64,000 bases of DNA from Rhizobium sp. R634 (GTDB lineage Bacteria > Pseudomonadota > Alphaproteobacteria > Rhizobiales > Rhizobiaceae): assembly GCF_002211305.1 (NCBI RefSeq), contig NZ_LOKW01000028.1, positions 124,001 to 188,000 on the forward strand. The letters are read 5' to 3'. Position 1 is the first letter of the stretch. Each line of letters opens with the position of its first letter. The position numbers were made by a program, and so were the translations under genes. Positions 1 to 8,107 of the stretch are shown piece after piece. Below the pieces are notes generated by a model. It saw only the letters and a list, made by a program, of their open reading frames with translations. It did not search any database and had not been told where the DNA came from.

Positions 1-28
1 CGAAGAGGCGGAAGAGGCGGCGGAATAA
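1..28 (+). CDS. C-terminal tail of an upstream protein (partial)
   Basis: The first 28 bases read in one frame as an acidic, alanine-rich tail (EEAEEAAE) ending in TAA at 26-28, and are followed at once by a strong terminator hairpin. The gene itself lies outside the window, so it cannot be identified; an acidic Glu/Ala tail occurs in several chaperones and ribosomal proteins. The call rests on the stop codon plus the terminator. Confidence 0.5.
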
Positions 29-32
29 AATG

Positions 33-70
33 AAAAGGCCCTCCCGGCGGACGCGGGGAGGGCCTTTTAA
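33..70 (+). terminator. Rho-independent terminator of the upstream gene
   Basis: Perfect 13-bp arms (AAAAGGCCCTCCC at 33-45 and its complement at 56-68) enclose a 10-nt loop and end in a T run. It lies 4 bases after the stop codon at 26-28. The A run on the left arm means it could also stop leftward transcription coming from the antitoxin gene at 136-366. Confidence 0.85.
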
Positions 71-135
71 TTCTTACCTGCTATGTTGCGCGCGGTCGCC
101 GGAAGGTGGAAGCGGCACCAGTAACCCCTACAGTT

Positions 136-366
136 TCAAAGACTATCAGCCCAGTCAATAACGCGGTCGTGCTCGATGACGACGATGGTGTTGGCGGCGG
201 CAAGCGTGCGCAAAGTGGCGATGCGGCGGCGCTCTTCGGTGTCGAGCCAGGCGGCGATGGCTTCTATGACGATCTGGTCGCGCGGAAGGGCGAGGTCGAG
301 CGCCAGGGCATCCAGCCTTGCCGCAAGCGGAAGCGGAATATGCGCATTGAGCATTTTCGTTTCCAT
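136..366 (-). CDS. Ribbon-helix-helix (CopG-type) antitoxin-like protein, orphan
   Basis: A 76-residue protein. The N-terminal 45 residues have the RHH pattern: a beta strand (AHIPLPLAARLDALA), then two helices with a DQIVIEAIAAWLD segment. The C-terminal part ends in VIDWADSL, typical of antitoxins of ParE/RelE toxins, which use this tail to wrap the toxin. Such proteins bind DNA as dimers and repress their own operon. A toxin gene would be expected directly downstream on the minus strand, but only about 65 bp remain before the terminator at 33-70 and they encode nothing toxin-like. The start may be the second Met at 354. Confidence 0.65.
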   Translation of the reverse strand: METKMLNAHIPLPLAARLDALALDLALPRDQIVIEAIAAWLDTEERRRIATLRTLAAANTIVVIEHDRVIDWADSL

Positions 367-528
367 GAGCCTTCTCTCCGGTGAAGCGCGATCGTATCGT
401 CAGATTGTGACGGGTTCGGGAGCATTCAATGGCAATGCCGCCGATGTTATCGATCATTACCAAAATATAAGGTTGCGTCCGCTCTTCATTCCCTTTGCCC
501 CTTCTCGCAATCCGCCTATATCGCTTCC

Positions 529-2442
529 ATGTTCCTGCGCCCCATCCTACGCCTGTTCGAAACCTGGATCGACCCGTTTCGTCCACGCGCCAAACTCCAG
601 CCGCCGGGCGCAACGCTCGGCTTCATCTGGTTCTATATCGGCCAGGCGAAGATGCCGTTCATCGCCATGCTCATTCTCGGCGGCGCATCGGCGGCGATCG
701 AGGCCGCGCTCTTCTGGTTCGTCGGGCGCCTCGTCGACATCCTCGCCAGCACCCCGCCCGGCGCCGGCTGGAGCGGTCTTCTGGCGGCCCATGGCGGCGA
801 GCTGTTCGGCATGCTCGCTCTCATCGGCGTCGCGCGCTTCGTCGTCGCCTTCCTGATCGCGCTCGTCGATCAGCAGGTGATTACGCCCGGCTTCTACAAT
901 CTAGCACGCTGGCAATCCTATCTCCATGTCTCCCGGCAGTCTTTGTCGTTCTTTCAGAGCGATTTCTCCGGACGCATCGTCACCAAGGTCTGGTCGGCAG
1001 GGCAGGCGACCGGCGATCTCGTCACCTCGCTGATGGAGAGCGTCTGGTTCGTCGGCATTTATGCCGCAACGACGCTCGCGCTCGTCGCCCGGCTGGATTT
1101 TTCGCTCGCAGCCGTCGTGCTGTTCTGGCTCATCGCCTTCGGCTTCCTGGCCCGCCATTTCGTTCCGCGCATCCGTTATCATTCCCGCGAAACTGCGGAA
1201 GCCGGATCGATGCTGAACGGGCGCATGGTCGATTCCTACAGCAACATGCAGACGCTGAAGCTCTTTGCCCGCGACGAGGAGAGCGATCGCTACATGCGGC
1301 AGGGCTTCGACATCTACCAGGATACGGTGCTGCGCTTCACGCGGTTCATCACCGGGGTGAGGGCGTCGATGGCGCTGCTTTCCGGCCTGATGATCGTGAC
1401 GATGGCGGGTCTGAGCGTCGATCTGTGGCTGCGCGGTCTCATCAGCTCGGGCGCAGTGGCCTTCTCGCTGGCGCTGGTGCTGAGGCTGAATTTCCTGCTT
1501 GGCCGGCTGATGACGCAGTTCAACGGCATCATGCGCAATCTCGGCACTATCCAGAATGCGGCAGAGCTGATCTCCCAGTCGCTCGGGCTCGTCGACCGGC
1601 CCGACGCGAAGCCCCTGGTGATCCGCCAGCCCGGCATCCGCTTCGACAATGTTTCCTTTCACTACGGCAAGGGCCACCAGCCGGTCGTCGAGAATTTCTC
1701 GCTGACCATCCGCCCCGGCGAAAAGGTCGGCATCGTCGGCCGTTCGGGCGCCGGCAAATCGACGCTGATGAACCTGCTGCTGCGCCTCTACGATATCCAG
1801 GAGGGTCGCATCCTCGTCGATGGGCAGGATATATCGGCCGTCACGCAGGAATCGCTCAGGATGCAGATCGGCGTCGTCAGCCAGGACACCTCCCTGCTGC
1901 ATCGTTCGGTGCGCGACAATATTCTCTTCGGCCGGCCGGATGCCGGCGAGGAGCGGCTGGTCGAGGCGGCCCGGCGCGCCGAAGCCATCGACTTCATCTC
2001 CCGCCTGCAGGATCAGCAGGGCCGCAAAGGCTTCGATGCGCATGTCGGCGAGCGCGGCGTCAAGCTTTCGGGCGGGCAGCGGCAGCGCATCGCCATTGCC
2101 CGCGTCATGCTGAAGGACGCGCCGATCCTGGTTCTCGACGAAGCGACCTCGGCGCTCGATTCAGAAGTGGAAGAAGCGATCCAGTCCAACCTCCACCGGA
2201 TCATGGAGGGCAAGACGGTGCTGGCGATCGCTCACCGTTTGTCGACGATCGCTGCGCTCGACCGGTTGATCGTCGTCGATCTCGGACGAATCATCGAGGA
2301 GGGCAGTCACGACGAGCTGCTTCGCCGCGGCGGTCTCTATGCCGAACTCTGGGCGCGCCAGTCCGGCGGTTTCCTCGCGACGGATGAGGATCGGGGCTCA
2401 GGGGTCGACGACGAATTCCGCCATGAGGCCAAAATGATTTGA
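529..2442 (+). CDS. ABC exporter, fused permease and ATPase
   Basis: A 637-residue half-transporter of the type I (MsbA/multidrug) exporter fold. The N-terminal ~330 residues hold about six membrane segments; the C-terminal half is the nucleotide-binding domain with Walker A GRSGAGKS (~404-411), signature LSGGQRQR (~513), Walker B ILVLDEATSALD (~533) and the H-loop histidine in AIAHRLS. It should work as a homodimer, or with another half, to export a lipid or drug-like substrate that cannot be named from sequence. It stands alone on its strand. Its last 45 bp overlap the convergent gene at 2398-3330. Confidence 0.9.
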   Translation: MFLRPILRLFETWIDPFRPRAKLQPPGATLGFIWFYIGQAKMPFIAMLILGGASAAIEAALFWFVGRLVDILASTPPGAGWSGLLAAHGGELFGMLALIGVARFVVAFLIALVDQQVITPGFYNLARWQSYLHVSRQSLSFFQSDFSGRIVTKVWSAGQATGDLVTSLMESVWFVGIYAATTLALVARLDFSLAAVVLFWLIAFGFLARHFVPRIRYHSRETAEAGSMLNGRMVDSYSNMQTLKLFARDEESDRYMRQGFDIYQDTVLRFTRFITGVRASMALLSGLMIVTMAGLSVDLWLRGLISSGAVAFSLALVLRLNFLLGRLMTQFNGIMRNLGTIQNAAELISQSLGLVDRPDAKPLVIRQPGIRFDNVSFHYGKGHQPVVENFSLTIRPGEKVGIVGRSGAGKSTLMNLLLRLYDIQEGRILVDGQDISAVTQESLRMQIGVVSQDTSLLHRSVRDNILFGRPDAGEERLVEAARRAEAIDFISRLQDQQGRKGFDAHVGERGVKLSGGQRQRIAIARVMLKDAPILVLDEATSALDSEVEEAIQSNLHRIMEGKTVLAIAHRLSTIAALDRLIVVDLGRIIEEGSHDELLRRGGLYAELWARQSGGFLATDEDRGSGVDDEFRHEAKMI

Positions 2443-3330
2443 CCCGAAGCTATTCTCGATGCGGCGGACCGATTTCAGCCGCAGGGGCGCTTTGCTGAAG
2501 ATATGGTCGATCGGAATGCCGAAGGGACCGGCGGCGATCGGCCATGTCGCGGGTTCCAGCGACACCGTGCCCAGGCCCTGGCTGCGCATGAGATACTGCA
2601 CGTCGGGCGCCAGGATCGAAGTATTGAAATCACCGGCAAGCACGAGCGGTCCAGGCAGGGAGGGGATGACCTCCGCGAGATCTGCAATTTCCAAGCCGTG
2701 GAATTCGTCGTAGTAGGGCTTGGTCAGGTGCGCGGCGAGAAAATTGACCTTCCGGCCGTCGAAATCGATCGTCGAGATCGTCAGCCGGTTGCGCCAGAGG
2801 AGCCCGAGGTTGCGGACCCGGGGCTCGATCAGCGGGCGCTTCGACAGGACGAGCGTATCGCATTGCTCCATGCCGATGCCGCAGCCGACGTAATAGGGAT
2901 AGGTCTTCAGCAGTCGCGGCAATTCGGACAGCACCGGCTCCGCCTCCAGGATGTTGACGACGTCAGCGCCCGAGGCGATGACCATGTCGGCAATGGCGGC
3001 ACCGTTTGCGAAATTGTCGTTCTCGATGTTGAAGGACATCAGCCGGAAGAGAGCCGGGCGGCTTTCGTCGACGGCGGGCTCGACGAATTCGCGCGCCATC
3101 ACCACGCCATGAACGGCTAGGAGCAGCGATACGGCGAGCGTCAGCAGCGCATACCAGTGCCGCTTGACGAGGAGGGCTGCGACGGAAGCGGCCGCTGCCG
3201 CCGCCGCGAGGTGGACCTGGAAGCTGTAGAAGAAGGAAAGCAGATAAAAATTCGTGACGTAGCGCAGCGAGACGATGGCGAGGACGAGCGTGGTGAGCAC
3301 GCTGAGTACGCAAAAAATCGTGTCTCTCAT
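2398..3330 (-). CDS. Membrane-anchored endonuclease/exonuclease/phosphatase (EEP) family protein
   Basis: 310 residues. Three hydrophobic segments occupy about residues 1-80, followed by an EEP (DNase I-like) domain. The domain shows the family landmarks in order: SFNIEND (metal-binding Asn/Glu), AAHL, LAGDFNTS (catalytic Asp and Asn), and near the C-terminus DHIF and SNHFGLMAEF, where the usual SDHxP is seen as SNHFG. Such domains hydrolyse phosphodiesters of nucleic acids, inositol phosphates or sphingolipids; the membrane anchor and outward-facing domain suggest a lipid or extracellular nucleic-acid substrate, but this is inference. Its 3' end overlaps the ABC exporter gene tail to tail. 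Confidence 0.8.
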   Translation of the reverse strand: MRDTIFCVLSVLTTLVLAIVSLRYVTNFYLLSFFYSFQVHLAAAAAAASVAALLVKRHWYALLTLAVSLLLAVHGVVMAREFVEPAVDESRPALFRLMSFNIENDNFANGAAIADMVIASGADVVNILEAEPVLSELPRLLKTYPYYVGCGIGMEQCDTLVLSKRPLIEPRVRNLGLLWRNRLTISTIDFDGRKVNFLAAHLTKPYYDEFHGLEIADLAEVIPSLPGPLVLAGDFNTSILAPDVQYLMRSQGLGTVSLEPATWPIAAGPFGIPIDHIFSKAPLRLKSVRRIENSFGSNHFGLMAEFVVDP

Positions 3331-3616
3331 TCGCTACGGTCCGGCTTGCTGGCTTGGCTGTCGATGCGCCTATCACGGCGGCTTTTTTGTTGCAATGCAG
3401 CATAATCGCGAGCTGGTGTTTACCTTAAAAAATTCATCGGAAATTTCCCGCGACATTGTGCCCTCATCCCCTTGTCAAGGCTGGACATAATTTGCGATCA
3501 AGCTTAGAACGCGCCGGATTGCCGGGGAATCTATGGCCGAATTGTGTCCAGAGGGATTCGTTGGTAGAGGGGGCAGGGCGGAATTCCGCGATAATTGCGC
3601 AGAGGATGGTTAAGCC

Positions 3617-4195
3617 GTGAGCGAACACGAAACGACAAGCGGGGCTTCGACAGAGCCCACTCGCCGTGATTTCCTTTATCTCACCACTGGTATGGCTGGT
3701 GCCGTCGGTGCCGTTGCGGTTGCATGGCCGTTCATCGATCAGATGCGCCCCGACGCGTCGACGCTGGCGCTGGCGTCCATCGAAGTCGATGTCGCAAGCC
3801 TCGAGCCCGGCATGTCCTTGACGGTGAAATGGCGCGGTAAACCGATCTTCATCCGTAACCGCACGCCGGAAGAAGTGAAAGCCGCAGCCGATGTTCCGCT
3901 CGGCGATCTCAAGGATCCGGTGGCCCGCAATGCAAACCTTCCTGCCGACGCTCAGGCAACGGGCGTCGACCGCTCAGGCGGCGAAGGCAAGGAAAATTGG
4001 ATCGTCATGATCGGCACCTGCACCCATCTCGGCTGCGTCCCGCTCGGCCAGGCCGGCGAATACAATGGTTGGTTCTGTCCCTGCCATGGCTCGGTCTACG
4101 ATACGGCCGGCCGCATCCGGAAGGGTCCCGCGCCCGAGAACCTGGCGATTCCGACCTTTTCATTTGTGTCCGATACCAAAATCAAGATCGGTTGA
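3617..4195 (+). CDS. petA: Ubiquinol-cytochrome c reductase iron-sulfur (Rieske) subunit
   Basis: 192 residues, normal for alphaproteobacterial Rieske subunits. The N-terminus carries a twin-arginine motif (TRRDFLYLTT) and one membrane helix that stays as an anchor. The two Rieske cluster loops are intact: CTHLGC (~135-140) and CPCHGS (~154-159), supplying the two Cys and two His ligands and the disulfide. It passes electrons from quinol to cytochrome c1 in the bc1 complex. It is the first gene of petABC, 14 bp ahead of petB. The 286 bp upstream must hold the promoter, but I could not fix it. Confidence 0.97.
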   Translation: MSEHETTSGASTEPTRRDFLYLTTGMAGAVGAVAVAWPFIDQMRPDASTLALASIEVDVASLEPGMSLTVKWRGKPIFIRNRTPEEVKAAADVPLGDLKDPVARNANLPADAQATGVDRSGGEGKENWIVMIGTCTHLGCVPLGQAGEYNGWFCPCHGSVYDTAGRIRKGPAPENLAIPTFSFVSDTKIKIG

Positions 4196-4209
4196 GGGGA
4201 GACTGATTC

Positions 4210-5490
4210 ATGAGTGGCCATTCCAGCTACGAACCATCAACCGGCTTCGAAAAATGGGTCGATGCGCGCCTGCCGCTGCCGCGCATGGTCTATGACAGCT
4301 TCGTGGCATATCCGGTTCCGAGAAACCTGAACTATGCCTACACGTTCGGCGCCATGCTCTCCGTCATGCTGGTCGTGCAGATCCTGACGGGCATCGTGCT
4401 CGCCATGCATTACGCCGCCGACACCGCGATCGCCTTCAACTCCGTTGAAAAGATCATGCGCGACGTCAACCACGGCTGGCTGCTGCGCTATCTGCATGCC
4501 AACGGCGCATCCTTCTTCTTCGTCGCGGTCTACCTGCACATCGCCCGCGGCCTCTATTACGGTTCGTATAAGGCGCCGCGCGAAATCCTCTGGATCCTCG
4601 GCGTCGTCATTTACCTGCTGATGATGGCGACCGGCTTCATGGGCTACGTCCTGCCCTGGGGCCAGATGTCCTTCTGGGGCGCGACCGTCATCACCGGCTT
4701 CTTCTCGGCCTTCCCGATGATCGGCGAATCGCTCCAGCAGTTCCTGCTCGGCGGCTTTGCCGTCGAACAGCCGACACTGAACCGGTTCTTCTCGCTGCAC
4801 TACCTGCTGCCCTTCATGATCGCCGGCGTCGTCGTCCTTCACATCTGGGCGCTGCACGTCACCGGTCAGACGAACCCGACGGGCGTCGAAGTCAAGACCA
4901 AGACCGATACCGTGCGCTTCACGCCCTATGCGACGATGAAGGATGCGCTCGGCGTTTCGGTCTTCCTGCTGGTCTACGCCTATTTCGTCTTCTACATGCC
5001 GAACTTCCTCGGCCATGCCGACAACTACATCCCGGCCGACCCGTTGAAGACGCCGGCTCACATCGTTCCGGAGTGGTACTTCCTGCCGTTCTACGCGATG
5101 CTGCGTTCGATCACCTTCAACATCGGCCCGATCGACTCCAAGCTCGGTGGCGTGCTGGTGATGTTCGGCGCGATCATCGTGCTGTTCTTCCTGCCCTGGC
5201 TCGATACCTCCAAGGTTCGTTCGGCGGTTTATCGTCCCTGGTACAAGCTGTTCTTCTGGCTGTTCGTGATCAATGCGATCATCCTCGGCTGGCTCGGCTC
5301 GCAGCCGGCGGAAGGCAACTTCGTCTGGATCTCGCAGATCTGCACGCTCCTCTACTTCGCCTTCTTCCTGGTTGCCATGCCGGTACTCGGCCTCGTCGAG
5401 ACGCCGCGCCGCATACCGAACTCGATCACCGAAGCGGTGCTCGAGAAGCGCAACAAGACAGCTGCCGCCAGCGCAGCGGCCAATGCGTAA
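4210..5490 (+). CDS. petB: Cytochrome b subunit of the bc1 complex
   Basis: 426 residues with about eight membrane helices. Seen directly are the N-terminal cytochrome b region with the histidine-containing helices (LHANGASFFFVAVYLHIARGLYYG and LHIWALHVTG), the Qo-site PEWYFLPFYAMLRS motif, and a C-terminal helix. It carries the two b hemes and both quinone sites. It is an integral inner-membrane protein co-transcribed with petA (14 bp gap) and petC (25 bp gap). Confidence 0.97.
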   Translation: MSGHSSYEPSTGFEKWVDARLPLPRMVYDSFVAYPVPRNLNYAYTFGAMLSVMLVVQILTGIVLAMHYAADTAIAFNSVEKIMRDVNHGWLLRYLHANGASFFFVAVYLHIARGLYYGSYKAPREILWILGVVIYLLMMATGFMGYVLPWGQMSFWGATVITGFFSAFPMIGESLQQFLLGGFAVEQPTLNRFFSLHYLLPFMIAGVVVLHIWALHVTGQTNPTGVEVKTKTDTVRFTPYATMKDALGVSVFLLVYAYFVFYMPNFLGHADNYIPADPLKTPAHIVPEWYFLPFYAMLRSITFNIGPIDSKLGGVLVMFGAIIVLFFLPWLDTSKVRSAVYRPWYKLFFWLFVINAIILGWLGSQPAEGNFVWISQICTLLYFAFFLVAMPVLGLVETPRRIPNSITEAVLEKRNKTAAASAAANA

Positions 5491-5515
5491 GCGCGCGACG
5501 GAAGGGAACAGAAAC

Positions 5516-6397
5516 ATGAAAAAGCTTGTTGCAAGCATTCTCTCGCTCGCTGTCGTTGCCGGTCTCAGCGGCGCGGCTCTGGCCGAGGAGGCGCCCGCCA
5601 ACGGTGCAGCTCCGGCCCATCACGCGGAAGGCGAGACGCCGCATTATCCGCTGAAGCATCCGAAGGAGGAGGAATGGTCCTTCGCCGGTCCGTTCGGCCA
5701 TTATGACAAGGCCCAGCTCCAGCGCGGCCTCAAGGTCTACACGGAGGTCTGTGCAGCCTGTCATTCGATGAAGCTCGTGCCTTTCCGCACGCTCGGCGAA
5801 CTCGGCTATTCCGACGCGCAGGTGAAGGCCTTCGCTGCGAATTACGAGGTCCAGGATGGTCCCAACGCCAGCGGCGACATGTTTACCCGCAAGGCGGTGC
5901 CTTCCGATTACTTCCCGTCGCCTTTCCCGAATGCCGAAGCTGCGGCTGCGTCCAACAATGGCGCGGCTCCGCCCGATTTCTCGCTGATCGCCAAGGCCCG
6001 CGCCGTCACCCGCGGCTTCCCGCAATTCGTTTTCGACATCTTCACCCAGTATCAGGAAAGCGGCCCGGATTATATCCATGCACTCCTGACCGGCTATGAA
6101 GAGCCGCCGGCGGGTTTCCAGGTGCCGCAGGGTGGACATTATAACCCTTATTTCAATGCTGCCGCCGTGCTCGCCATGCCGAAGCCGCTCTCCGATGGTC
6201 AGGTAACCTATGACGATGGCGCGCCGGCGACCGTCGACCAGTATTCCAGGGATGTCTCCGCCTTCCTGATGTGGGCTGCCGAGCCGCATCTCGAAGAGCG
6301 CAAGCGCACCGGCTTCATGGTCATGGTCTTCTTGGCGATCTTTACTGTGCTGATCTTCCTGACGAAGCGCTCGGTCTACGCCAACAAGGAACACTGA
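5516..6397 (+). CDS. petC: Cytochrome c1
   Basis: 293 residues from the ATG at 5516, chosen because a signal peptide follows directly (MKKLVASILSLAVVAGLSG, cleavage after ALA). The heme attachment site CAACH lies at ~79-83; a Met axial ligand is expected in the C-terminal half, where AMPKPL fits. A single membrane helix (VMVFLAIFTVLIFLT) near the C-terminus anchors it with a short cytoplasmic tail. It accepts electrons from the Rieske protein and passes them to soluble cytochrome c. Third gene of petABC, followed by a strong terminator. It lies as a separate gene rather than as a petB-petC fusion. Confidence 0.96.
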   Translation: MKKLVASILSLAVVAGLSGAALAEEAPANGAAPAHHAEGETPHYPLKHPKEEEWSFAGPFGHYDKAQLQRGLKVYTEVCAACHSMKLVPFRTLGELGYSDAQVKAFAANYEVQDGPNASGDMFTRKAVPSDYFPSPFPNAEAAAASNNGAAPPDFSLIAKARAVTRGFPQFVFDIFTQYQESGPDYIHALLTGYEEPPAGFQVPQGGHYNPYFNAAAVLAMPKPLSDGQVTYDDGAPATVDQYSRDVSAFLMWAAEPHLEERKRTGFMVMVFLAIFTVLIFLTKRSVYANKEH

Positions 6398-6420
6398 GCG
6401 CTTTCCGATCGACATTCAAA

Positions 6421-6445
6421 AGGCGGCCTCGGGCCGCCTTTTTTG
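6421..6445 (+). terminator. Rho-independent terminator of petABC
   Basis: Eight-bp perfect arms (AGGCGGCC at 6421-6428, GGCCGCCT at 6432-6439) with a 3-nt loop, followed by six T. It starts 23 bp after the petC stop codon. Confidence 0.9.
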
Positions 6446-6511
6446 TTGGTTCCGCCCCGGGCAGTTGATAGGGTGCGCTAAGTTTTATGCCCTCGCAGAT
6501 ATGGACTTTCC

Positions 6512-7054
6512 ATGGACAATACGACTTCGGAGCTTGCAGCCAGCATCCGCTCCATTCCCGATTACCCCAAGCCCGGCATCATCTTCCGTGACATCACCAC
6601 GCTGCTCGGCAACCCGCGCGCTTTCCGCCGGGCGGTCGACGAGCTGGTGCAGCCCTATGCGGGCACGAAGATCGACAAGATCGCCGGCATGGAGGCACGC
6701 GGCTTCATTCTCGGCGGGGCAGTGGCGCACCAACTTTCCTCAGGCTTCGTGCCGATCCGCAAGAAGGGCAAGCTGCCGCACGATACCGTGCGCATCGCCT
6801 ACAGCCTGGAATATGGCGTCGACGAGATGGAGATGCATCGCGATGCGGTGCAGCCCGGCGAGAAGGTGATCCTGGTCGACGACCTGATCGCCACCGGCGG
6901 CACGGCGGTCGGGGCAACAAAGCTTCTGCGCCAGATAGGCGCGGAGGTGGTCGGCGCCTGCTTCGTCATCGACCTGCCCGACCTCGGCGGCCGTCGGAAG
7001 CTGGAAGAACTCGGTGTCAAGGTGCATACGCTGGTCGAATTCTCCGGGCACTGA
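6512..7054 (+). CDS. apt: Adenine phosphoribosyltransferase
   Basis: 180 residues, the usual length. It converts adenine and PRPP to AMP in purine salvage. The N-terminal hood (IRSIPDYPKPGIIFRDITTLL) and the PRPP-binding loop VILVDDLIATGGTA (~122-135) are both typical of Apt. It forms a soluble dimer. It follows the petC terminator by about 65 bp, so it should have its own promoter, and converges with the MaoC gene at 7073. Confidence 0.97.
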   Translation: MDNTTSELAASIRSIPDYPKPGIIFRDITTLLGNPRAFRRAVDELVQPYAGTKIDKIAGMEARGFILGGAVAHQLSSGFVPIRKKGKLPHDTVRIAYSLEYGVDEMEMHRDAVQPGEKVILVDDLIATGGTAVGATKLLRQIGAEVVGACFVIDLPDLGGRRKLEELGVKVHTLVEFSGH

Positions 7055-7072
7055 GCCCGTATTCCAAGGGCG

Positions 7073-7534
7073 TCAGTCGAATTCCAGGACGCCGCTTTCG
7101 AAGCGCATGACAGCATCCCCGTTCTGATTGACGCCTTCGCAGAGAATGGTGTTGAGGTGCCAGCCCGGCCGCGACGCGAGCTGCCGGCTGGAGAGCAAGG
7201 CGACGGAATAGGTCACGACGTCGCCGACGAAGACCGGCCGCAACCATTGCAGCTTCTGGAAACCGGGAGAGGGGCCGAGGTTCGGCGCCGTCTGACCCTT
7301 TTCCGCCAGTGCGATCCTCTGCCTTTCCCAAAAGGCGAGGAAGGTCTTCATCCAGGCGGCAGTGGTGTGCCAGCCGGAGGCGCAGAGCCCGCCGAAGAGC
7401 GTGTCTTTCGCCGCTTCCTTGTCGATGTGAAAACGCTGCGGATCGTAGCGGGTGGCAAAATGGAGGATGTTTTCCTCGGTGAAGGCATAGCTGCCGATCT
7501 CGGCTTTCTCGCCGACCGTGTACAGTTCGGACAT
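7073..7534 (-). CDS. MaoC-like dehydratase (second of a pair)
   Basis: 153 residues of the single hot-dog MaoC/R-specific enoyl-CoA hydratase type. The hydratase motif region is seen as FATRYDPQRFHIDKEAA, with the Asp and His expected for catalysis, then the conserved SGWHTTA. Family members hydrate or dehydrate acyl-CoA thioesters. The upstream MaoC gene ends at 7537; a TTG at 7540 would overlap that stop and has GGAG about 8 nt ahead, so the true start may be TTG 7540 rather than ATG 7534. The tight coupling suggests the two products form a heteromer. Confidence 0.85.
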   Translation of the reverse strand: MSELYTVGEKAEIGSYAFTEENILHFATRYDPQRFHIDKEAAKDTLFGGLCASGWHTTAAWMKTFLAFWERQRIALAEKGQTAPNLGPSPGFQKLQWLRPVFVGDVVTYSVALLSSRQLASRPGWHLNTILCEGVNQNGDAVMRFESGVLEFD

Positions 7535-7536
7535 TC

Positions 7537-8028
7537 TCAATGTGGGAACTCCGAACTTATGCTGGTCTCTTCCGAGGGCGCGCGCATGCGGATCATGACC
7601 GAATTCTCCGACAGGCAGACGAGTTCGCCGCGCTGATTTTCCAGGACGTGGCGGAATTTCGCGATGCCCATGCCGGGACGCGAGCGCATCGGCCGGGCTT
7701 CAAGCACGGTCGAGTGCCCCTGCAGCGTATCGCCTGAAAGCACCGGCTTTCGCCATTCCATGAGGTCGATGCCGGGCGCACCCTCGCAGAGCGCGTTCAG
7801 GATATAGCTGTCGGCCATCATGCGCATCAGCATCGCGGACGTATGCCAGCCGGAGGCGGCAAGTCCGCCGAGGATGCTGGCGCGGCCGGCGGCCTCGTCG
7901 ATATGCATCGGCTGCGGGTCGAATTCCCTGGCGAATTCGATGATTTCCCCGGCGCTCACCAGCTTCGGGCCGAGGGAGAAGCGGCGGCCGGGCTCGAAGT
8001 CCTCGAAGGCAAGCTTTTCTTCCGGCAT
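7537..8028 (-). CDS. MaoC-like dehydratase (first of a pair)
   Basis: 163 residues from the ATG at 8028, chosen for a good GGAGG six bases upstream; an upstream in-frame start at 8055 is less likely. Same hot-dog fold as the following gene, with FAREFDPQPMHIDEAAGRA as the hydratase motif and the SGWHTSAMLMRMM block. The substrate is unknown. The two paralogues share the SGWHT segment and lie in one operon, consistent with a duplicated pair. Confidence 0.87.
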   Translation of the reverse strand: MPEEKLAFEDFEPGRRFSLGPKLVSAGEIIEFAREFDPQPMHIDEAAGRASILGGLAASGWHTSAMLMRMMADSYILNALCEGAPGIDLMEWRKPVLSGDTLQGHSTVLEARPMRSRPGMGIAKFRHVLENQRGELVCLSENSVMIRMRAPSEETSISSEFPH

Positions 8029-8107
8029 TCGCTCCTCCGCATATGCAGCGCACAATTCTTACAATAGCATCCGCGCGGGCTCAATGATTCCGAGGAGAGA
8101 AACCGGC

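Noticed and set aside
4237..5601. Long open frame (454 codons) antisense to petB
   Set aside because: It is a product of GC-rich codon use on the other strand; petB is certain and the antisense translation is low-complexity and rich in Arg, Asp and Glu.
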